In this document: positions 6,515 to 11,576 of the stretch, in pieces | How positions within the stretch are numbered: position 1 is the first letter of the stretch | Layout of the letters: every line of letters starts with the position of its first letter | Source of the DNA: JAMCRM01 sp041685075 | Lineage (GTDB): Bacteria > Acidobacteriota > Terriglobia > Bryobacterales > Bryobacteraceae | Direction: 5' to 3' | Assembly (NCBI GenBank): GCA_041685075.1 | Contig: JAWLGN010000174.1 | Coordinates: 1-11,576 of the forward strand | DNA: 11,576 bases | Notes under the pieces: model-generated | Databases searched by the model: none | What the model was told of the DNA's origin: nothing | The model's input: the letters and a program-made list of their open reading frames with translations, nothing else | Program-made: the position numbers and the translations under genes

Positions 6515-7075
6515 TTATCTCCAACCGAAGAGGAGGATGAGCAGGTAGATCCACAACCCGCCCATGTAGTGCCAGTAGATAGCCGCCGTTCCGATGCGGC
6601 GCTCGCGTTTGGGTGGTGCGGAGGCCCTTACCCAGGCCAGCACCGCGAGCCCCCCGGCCAGGTGCACGCCATGCACCGCCGTCAGCAGGTAGAAGAACGA
6701 GCTGTGCGGGTTCGTCGCCAGGTACATGCCGGCTCTCGAAAGCTCGCGCCATGCGGCATACTGGCCCATCAAGAACGCGGCGCCCAGCGCCAGGGTGAGG
6801 GCCAGCCACCGGCCGGGCGCCCGCCGGCTGCGCCGCGCCAGTTCGATGGCCACGCTGCCGGCGAGGATCAGGGAAGTGTTGGCCGGCAGAATGTCGGGCA
6901 TGGCGATGGCGGTCCACGCCGCCTCCGTGCCCTGCCGCACGATGTAGGCGCTGGTCAGGGCGATGAACAGCATGCTGATGCCGAGCAGGGCGAAACCCAG
7001 TCCCAGCCGCGCGGTCTCGCGGGGCGCCGGGGGCGGCGGCTCTGTGCCGATTCTCGGGAACGTAGTAGTCGTCAC
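6515..7075 (-). CDS. coxC: Cytochrome c oxidase subunit III-like protein (first copy)
   Basis: Encodes 186 aa. It has a Pro-rich cytoplasmic N-terminus (PPPPAP, 13-18) and about five transmembrane helices: 23-45, 64-80, 89-107, 127-149 and 163-184. Family features are the first helix LGISMLFIALTSAYIV (31-46), VHGVHLAGG (134-142, His135 and His138) and YWHYMGGLWIYLLILLFG (167-184). It begins at a GTG (7075) with GGGAG six nt upstream and 12 nt after the coxA stop. It is shorter than the second copy and lacks its YEHVEVSGL segment. Whether both polypeptides enter one complex, as a split or heteromeric subunit III, or belong to alternative enzyme forms cannot be told from sequence. Confidence 0.9.
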   Translation of the reverse strand: MTTTTFPRIGTEPPPPAPRETARLGLGFALLGISMLFIALTSAYIVRQGTEAAWTAIAMPDILPANTSLILAGSVAIELARRSRRAPGRWLALTLALGAAFLMGQYAAWRELSRAGMYLATNPHSSFFYLLTAVHGVHLAGGLAVLAWVRASAPPKRERRIGTAAIYWHYMGGLWIYLLILLFGWR

Positions 7076-7087
7076 GGCGTGCTCCCG

Positions 7088-8860
7088 TCAGGTGGTGGTG
7101 CGCACTTCTCGAGCCGGCTCGGTCTGCAGGATGTAGTCCTTCTCCGCGTCCGGCACGCTGTATTCATAGGGCCCGTAAGCCACCACCGGCTCCGCGGCGC
7201 CGAAGTTATCGTGCGGGGGCGGCGAGGGGACGGTCCATTCGAGCGAAGTGGACTCCCAGGGATTCTCCACCGCCTTCTTCCCCCGGCGCATGCTCCAGAA
7301 GAGGTTGAAGATGAAGATGACCTGGGCGGTGATGGTGACGAACGCGGCCAGGGAGATGAACACCTGGAGCGGCTGCATGCCCTCCAGGAAGCGGAACTCG
7401 GTGAGCTGCGCGTAGCGCCGGGGCGTGCCCGCCGCACCGAGATAGTGCATCGGCATGAAGATGGCATAGACCCCCACCAGGGTGAGCCAGAAGTGGATCT
7501 TTCCCTGGCGCTCGTCCATCATGCGGCCGAACATTTTGGGGAACCAGTAGTAAGTACCGGCGAAGATGGCGAAGACCGCGGCCACCCCCATGATGATATG
7601 GAAGTGCGCCACCACGAAGTAAGTGTCGTGCAGCCAGCGGTCGACCGCCGGCTGGGCCAGCAGCATTCCCGTGACGCCGCCCGAGACGAACAGCGAGACG
7701 AAGCCCAGGGCGAAGAGCATGGAGGTGGTGAACCGGATACGCCCGCCCCACAGCGTCGCCAGCCAGTTGAAGGTCTTGATGGCCGAGGGCACCCCCACCG
7801 CCAGGGTGGTGATGGAGAACATCATGCTCGAGAAGGGGCTCATGCCGCTCATGAACATGTGGTGCCCCCAGACGATGAAGCTGATGAACCCGATGGCAAA
7901 GATCGCCGCCACCATGGCCTTATAGGCAAAGATGGGCTTCCGCGCGAAGGTGCAGAGGATATGGGAGGTGATCCCCATGGCCGGGATGATGGCGATATAG
8001 ACTTCGGGGTGGCCGAAGAACCAGAACAGGTGCTGCCAGAGCAGAGGCGAGCCGCCGCTATGGGGGAGCAACTGGTCGCTGACGACGAGCCCTCCGGGAA
8101 TGAAGAAGCTGGTGCCGCCGACGCGGTCGAGCAGCAGCAGAATGCCGCCGGCGAGCAGCACCGGGAAGGCCAGCAGCGCGACCATGGCGGTGGTGAACCA
8201 GGCCCACACGGTAAGGGGCATGCGCATGAGGGACATGCCGCGCGCCCGCAGGTTCAACGTGGTGGTGAGGAAATTCAACGATGTGAGGAGCGACGCCACG
8301 CAGAAGATGGCGATGCTGATAATCCAGAGGGTCTGGCCCTGCCCCAACCCCGGACCGGCGACCTCGCCCATGGCGCTGAGCGGAGCGTAGGCGGTCCAGC
8401 CCGAAATGGGAGCGCCGCCGGTGGCAAACAGCGCCGCGATCATGACGAGCAGCGCCACGAAGGTCACCCAGAAGGAGAGCATGTTGAGGATGGGGAAGGC
8501 CATGTCGCGGGCGCCGATCTGGATGGGCAGGAAATAGTTGCCGAAGCCCGATAGCGGCGCCGTCGTGAGCACGAAGAAGATCATGATGGTGCCGTGCATG
8601 GTCATCATGGAGAGGTAGAACTCCGGCGTCATCGGACCGCCGGCGAACGCCGTGGGAAACCACTCCTGCATGAGCGGCCACTTGGCTTCGGGCCACGCCA
8701 GCCGGATCCGCATCAGGACGGACAACCCCATCCCCACCGCCACCGCGAACAGCGCCAGCATGTAGTACTGCACGCCGATCACTTTGTGATCCGTGCTGAA
8801 GACGTACTTCCGGATGAACCCCTGCGCGGGCTGGTGGTGGGCCACTGCTTGTTCGGCCAT
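7088..8860 (-). CDS. coxA: Cytochrome c oxidase subunit I (A1-type haem-copper oxidase)
   Basis: Encodes 590 aa, an inner-membrane catalytic subunit that reduces O2 to water and pumps protons. All key residues are present. Haem a ligands are His89 and His421; the haem a3 ligand is His419. CuB ligands are His284, His333 and His334, with Tyr288 as the cross-linked tyrosine in GHPEVY. Glu286 in the same motif marks an A1-type D-channel. Asp119 (GARDMAFP) and Asn126 form the D-channel entry. Lys362 (PSAIKTFNW) belongs to the K-channel. Arg481-Arg482 are the usual haem-propionate arginines. Numbering from His284 to Arg482 coincides with the Rhodobacter sphaeroides enzyme. A soluble C-terminal tail of about 65 residues follows the last helix. 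The ATG has a strong AAGGAGG 10 nt upstream. It sits 25 nt after coxB and 12 nt before the first subunit III gene. Confidence 0.98.
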   Translation of the reverse strand: MAEQAVAHHQPAQGFIRKYVFSTDHKVIGVQYYMLALFAVAVGMGLSVLMRIRLAWPEAKWPLMQEWFPTAFAGGPMTPEFYLSMMTMHGTIMIFFVLTTAPLSGFGNYFLPIQIGARDMAFPILNMLSFWVTFVALLVMIAALFATGGAPISGWTAYAPLSAMGEVAGPGLGQGQTLWIISIAIFCVASLLTSLNFLTTTLNLRARGMSLMRMPLTVWAWFTTAMVALLAFPVLLAGGILLLLDRVGGTSFFIPGGLVVSDQLLPHSGGSPLLWQHLFWFFGHPEVYIAIIPAMGITSHILCTFARKPIFAYKAMVAAIFAIGFISFIVWGHHMFMSGMSPFSSMMFSITTLAVGVPSAIKTFNWLATLWGGRIRFTTSMLFALGFVSLFVSGGVTGMLLAQPAVDRWLHDTYFVVAHFHIIMGVAAVFAIFAGTYYWFPKMFGRMMDERQGKIHFWLTLVGVYAIFMPMHYLGAAGTPRRYAQLTEFRFLEGMQPLQVFISLAAFVTITAQVIFIFNLFWSMRRGKKAVENPWESTSLEWTVPSPPPHDNFGAAEPVVAYGPYEYSVPDAEKDYILQTEPAREVRTTT

Positions 8861-8885
8861 CGGCTTATCGCCTCCTTATCTGCAC

Positions 8886-9683
8886 CTACTCGGGGGCCGC
8901 CCGTTGGGCGAGCCATTTGTCAAACTCCTGGCGGGGCATGACCAGCAGCCTGCCCCGCATCATGTAATGCTGCATGCCGCACAACTCCGCGCAGGCGATT
9001 TCGTATTCGCCCTCTTTAGTGGCGGTGAAGTGATTGCGGATGGCCATCCCGGGCACGGCGTCCTGCTTCACCCGCAAGTGCGGCACGTAGAAGCTGTGGG
9101 TGACATCCTTGGTTCGCAGGATGAGCTGCACCGGCTGGTTGACGGGAACGGCGACCAGGTTCTGGGTCACGATGTCGTCCTGCCCGGCGGGGTCGTTCGG
9201 ATCCACCCCCAGGTAATTGGCCAGGCTGTCGTTGATTCGGGAGGGATCCGTGCGGCCGAACTTACCGTCCTTGCCGGGGTAGCGTACGTTCCAGGCGAAC
9301 TGCTGGGCGGTGACCTCGATGGTGACGGCGCCCTGACCCTGGTCCGCCGAGACCAGGTTCGCCCACACGCGATTGCCCTGCACCCCGACGCCGATGAAGA
9401 GGACCGCGGTGGCCAGCGTCCAGGTGAACTCCAGCTTCGGACTCTCGTGCCAGTAGACCGCGCGCCCCTCGCCGCGCGCGCGGTACCGCCAGATCAGGTA
9501 GCCCAATCCGAGTTGCGCCAGCAGGAAGACCAGGCCGGAGATGGCCAGGGTCAGGACAAACTGGCGATCGATCTCCGCGCCGTGCACGGACGCGAGTTCC
9601 GGCAGCCACCACACGCGCCCGAGAAACAGCACCACCGTGACCGCCGCCATCATCCAGAAGAACAGCGCCAGCATCGCCGCCAT
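8886..9683 (-). CDS. coxB: Cytochrome c oxidase subunit II with CuA site
   Basis: Encodes 265 aa. It accepts electrons from cytochrome c or a copper protein on the periplasmic side and passes them to haem a. The binuclear CuA ligands are complete: His196 (DVTHSF), Cys231, Glu233, Cys235, His239 and Met242 (CAELCGMQHYMM). Trp131 in AQQFAWNV is the usual electron-entry aromatic. Three hydrophobic segments are visible (about 2-22, 43-66 and 87-107). The extra first one has no good cleavage site and looks like an additional membrane helix rather than a removed signal. A loop of about 40 residues rich in Asp/Gly (136-175) interrupts the CuA domain between the Trp and the copper ligands. There is no fused cytochrome c domain, so a separate donor is needed. 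The ATG at 9683 has GGAGG 5 nt upstream. Confidence 0.97.
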   Translation of the reverse strand: MAAMLALFFWMMAAVTVVLFLGRVWWLPELASVHGAEIDRQFVLTLAISGLVFLLAQLGLGYLIWRYRARGEGRAVYWHESPKLEFTWTLATAVLFIGVGVQGNRVWANLVSADQGQGAVTIEVTAQQFAWNVRYPGKDGKFGRTDPSRINDSLANYLGVDPNDPAGQDDIVTQNLVAVPVNQPVQLILRTKDVTHSFYVPHLRVKQDAVPGMAIRNHFTATKEGEYEIACAELCGMQHYMMRGRLLVMPRQEFDKWLAQRAAPE

Positions 9684-9696
9684 GATGTCCTCCGCT

Positions 9697-10560
9697 TTAC
9701 CGGGCGCCGCAGCAGGGGAGCGCCATCGCCGGCATCATCTCGAGCGAGCTGGGGCGGTAGGCCTGTCCCGCGGCATAGGTGAAGTCCGCCGTGGCAGCGC
9801 CCTTGGGCGGCACCGTCACCTTCTGCACCTGCGCGCCGTAGTGCTCGTGAACGGCCTCGATCTCGTAATCGCCGGGAGGCAGGCCCTTCAAGGTGAACGA
9901 CCCGTCCTCGCCGGAAACGGCGTAGAAGGGATGGTTCACCACGTGGATGTAGGCGCGCATCCAGGGATGCTGGTTGCACTTCACCGGAATGCTCACCTCG
10001 GGCCGGCTGAAGGTCTGGATGATGGGGTCCGCCCCGGGCGGCTGCGAGATGTTCCACTCGCGGTTGGTCTTGGGCATGGGGTGGATGTTATGGGTGGTCT
10101 GGTCGCTGGAGACGATCCGTAGGTTCTGGCGCGCCTGGATGCCGACGACGTGCGGCTCGTAGATGCAACCTTTCTGGTCGAGCGTAACCGGCTCGTCGCG
10201 AATGCGCATGTTCTTGCCTTCCAGACCGCTTTTGACATAGACAAAGACATTCTTCAAGGTGCCGTTGCCGTTGACCACGACCGCATCCGGATAGACCCGT
10301 CCCGAGTGCATGGCCGCACACGCGGCGTCGGCGTCCATGGAGATGGGGGGAAACTTGGGCGGCTGGCCCTGGAAGCTCACCTTGCCCGTCAGGTCGCCCT
10401 CCTCGCCGGTAGGCTCCCAGAAGGCGCCGGTAGCCGCCGGCTGCTCTTCAACGGCGGCTTTCTTCTCCTGCTCGCCGCCGCCGCACCCGAAGGCGATGGC
10501 CAGCACCGTCACCACGGCGGCGGTCCGCAGAACCGCCGCCCAAAACGTCCTTGAACTCAT
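9697..10560 (-). CDS. Lipoprotein with amicyanin-like cupredoxin site and carboxypeptidase-regulatory-like domain
   Basis: Encodes 287 aa. The N-terminus is a lipoprotein signal with lipobox AFGC, making Cys26 the lipidated residue, followed by Gly-rich and charged linkers. Residues about 55-205 look like a cupredoxin: THNIHP (His157) and VKCNQHPWMR (Cys195, His198, Met201). The pattern HN-[VI]-H followed by C-x2-H-P-[WF]-M-R matches, from memory, the type 1 copper ligands of amicyanin. Residues about 206-265 (VSGEDGSFTLKGLPPGDYEI) are a carboxypeptidase-regulatory-like beta-sandwich. Further Cys are at 81, 132, 283 and 284. The expected location is periplasmic, anchored to a membrane. Lying between a multihaem cytochrome c and coxB, it is a plausible electron donor to CuA or a copper donor. 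The ATG is 4 nt after AGGAGG. It starts 22 nt after the cytochrome gene. Confidence 0.85.
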   Translation of the reverse strand: MSSRTFWAAVLRTAAVVTVLAIAFGCGGGEQEKKAAVEEQPAATGAFWEPTGEEGDLTGKVSFQGQPPKFPPISMDADAACAAMHSGRVYPDAVVVNGNGTLKNVFVYVKSGLEGKNMRIRDEPVTLDQKGCIYEPHVVGIQARQNLRIVSSDQTTHNIHPMPKTNREWNISQPPGADPIIQTFSRPEVSIPVKCNQHPWMRAYIHVVNHPFYAVSGEDGSFTLKGLPPGDYEIEAVHEHYGAQVQKVTVPPKGAATADFTYAAGQAYRPSSLEMMPAMALPCCGAR

Positions 10561-10582
10561 TTCACCTCCTTGTTTCGCTCGA

Positions 10583-11576
10583 TCATTGCGTCACCGCGGC
10601 GGCTGTTCTGGGCATCCGCTGCACCAGCCGCCGCTGCTCCTCCGGAGACAGCTCGAACATGTAACGAACCAGAAGCTCGACGTGATCGCGGTTGTAACCT
10701 TTGAATAAGTCCGGCGTGGGGCCGGAGAAAACCCAGCGGCTGCCGTCGTGCCGGAACAGGCCCGAAGGCATCGCGGTGCCCGGGCTGATGGCCTGGGGAT
10801 CAAGCATCCAGCGCGTGGTCCAGTTGGGCTTGAGCCGCTCCTTGGCGATCAGGAAATTGGGAGCGGTGGCGAAGCGGTCGCGGCCAGGGTCGCCCACCAG
10901 GTGGCATTTGAGGCACGGCGCGGCGGCCGATGAAAACAGCGCCCGCGACATCTCCCGCTCGCGCTCGGTCAACGGCGGAAGCTGCGTTTCAAGGTACGGG
11001 CTGGTCTGCCCGGAAAGGGCCTCGAAGAAGCGCACCAGAGTGCGGATCTCGTTGGGGGAGAAGTGGAAGGTGGGCATCCGGGCTGCGAGATACGTCCGCA
11101 CGCCGTTGCGATGCGGATCGGTTTCGCTCAGCGCCGGGTTGGCCAGGAAGGCGGCCAGCCACTCGGGATTGACGCGCGCACCCTCCTGCACCAGCGAGGG
11201 CGGCAGTTGTTCCTTCCAGTCCGGGTCCTGGTAGCGCGGCACGCCGCTGAGGATCGAGTGCTGGCCGATTTGTACCGTGTGGCATCCCATGCAGTTGTAC
11301 TTCTTGATCAGCCACCAGCCTTCCTGGATATCGCGCTGCTGGCCTGTAGGGATGTAGCGGAACTGCTCGGGGATGCTGCGAAACTCGCCGCGGAAGGGGG
11401 AATCCATACTACCCAACAGGAAGGTGGTGAGGGCACGCATGTCGTTCGCAGCCAGCTCGACTTTGGGCATGCGCAGCCGTTCCTCCGCGGTTCTTTCGCG
11501 GCCCTGGTCGAAGAGATTGGGCTGGGCGAGCTTGCGCTCGATGAAGCCCTTGTGGCTGTACCAGCCTTCGCGCTTG
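10583..11576 (-). CDS. Multihaem cytochrome c, 5' end beyond the window
   Basis: The frame is open to the right edge, giving 330 visible residues; the ATG at 11470 is internal, not the start. CXXCH haem sites are at visible residues 95-99 (CMGCH, 11279-11293) and 221-225 (CLKCH, 10901-10915). Likely Met axial ligands lie in RMPTF (Met167) and AMPSG (Met269). Another RMP (RMPKV, Met36) near the left end of the fragment looks like the end of an earlier cytochrome unit whose CXXCH lies outside. The stretches around Met36 and Met167 are similar (RMP, then N-[DE]-[MI]-R-x-L-x2-F), showing tandem cytochrome c domains. The protein should be periplasmic or membrane-anchored. As first visible gene of the cox operon it is likely part of the electron feed to the oxidase. 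Signal sequence and total haem number cannot be seen. Confidence 0.88.
   Translation of the reverse strand, partial: KREGWYSHKGFIERKLAQPNLFDQGRERTAEERLRMPKVELAANDMRALTTFLLGSMDSPFRGEFRSIPEQFRYIPTGQQRDIQEGWWLIKKYNCMGCHTVQIGQHSILSGVPRYQDPDWKEQLPPSLVQEGARVNPEWLAAFLANPALSETDPHRNGVRTYLAARMPTFHFSPNEIRTLVRFFEALSGQTSPYLETQLPPLTEREREMSRALFSSAAAPCLKCHLVGDPGRDRFATAPNFLIAKERLKPNWTTRWMLDPQAISPGTAMPSGLFRHDGSRWVFSGPTPDLFKGYNRDHVELLVRYMFELSPEEQRRLVQRMPRTAAAVTQ

Noticed and set aside
5945..8554. 869-codon open frame on the plus strand across coxA and the subunit III genes
   Set aside because: The translation is a low-complexity mix of Glu, Gly, His, Arg and Gln, typical of antisense to GC-rich membrane-protein genes. 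The opposite strand has complete oxidase subunits with good ribosome sites.
8793..9782. 329-codon plus-strand frame over coxB
   Set aside because: It is antisense to coxB with no recognisable domain or ribosome site, so a compositional shadow.
10583..11470. Reading the cytochrome c as a complete 295-aa protein starting at 11470
   Set aside because: The frame is open to the window edge, the extra residues fit the cytochrome repeat pattern, and no signal peptide follows that ATG.

Overview
The window is high-GC bacterial chromosome with tightly packed genes and no mobile elements, RNA genes or CRISPR arrays that I can see. The protein set suggests an aerobic Gram-negative soil-type bacterium, most likely Acidobacteriota (Bryobacter/Solibacter-like). 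It contains an OmpA-type peptidoglycan-binding protein, a lipoprotein, and an aa3-type (A1) cytochrome oxidase cluster that carries two subunit III genes and a cytochrome c/cupredoxin pair ahead of subunit II. The phylum assignment is inference from gene order and protein style; I made no database comparison.

Left part (1-3304). A periplasmic OmpA-family protein (77-943, +) is followed by glucose-6-phosphate dehydrogenase zwf (1044-2549, +). Facing zwf, with stop codons only 2 nt apart, is 6-phosphogluconolactonase pgl (2552-3304, -). zwf and pgl catalyse the first two steps of the oxidative pentose phosphate/Entner-Doudoroff route but are convergent here rather than in one operon.

Middle (3305-4264). 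The 146-nt gap between divergent pgl and the next gene holds a good sigma70-type promoter (TTGACT-18-CATAAT) firing rightwards, a hairpin just ahead of pgl, and a repeated TTGTAAC heptamer. The promoter drives a stand-alone receiver-domain protein (3451-3843, +) whose phosphoacceptor Asp is replaced by Asn, and then a 2[4Fe-4S] ferredoxin (3860-4264, +). The junction between them is an imperfect 20-bp tandem duplication. It leaves a seven-codon mini-ORF linked to both neighbours by ATGA overlaps.

Right part (4227-11576, all - strand, read from right to left). This is one respiratory operon of ten genes whose start lies beyond the right edge. In order they are: a multihaem cytochrome c (5' end missing); a lipoprotein with an amicyanin-like type 1 copper site; coxB (CuA subunit II); coxA (subunit I with all haem, CuB and proton-channel residues); two different subunit III genes in tandem; subunit IV; a 73-aa membrane-anchored protein with a CxMC motif; a 90-aa two-helix membrane protein; and a membrane-anchored HEAT-repeat/barrel-sandwich protein. 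Gaps are 25 nt or less and several genes overlap at start/stop codons. The cytochrome c and the copper lipoprotein are plausible electron carriers to CuA. The last three genes look like oxidase accessory or assembly factors of unknown role. The last one overlaps the ferredoxin gene tail-to-tail by 38 bp.
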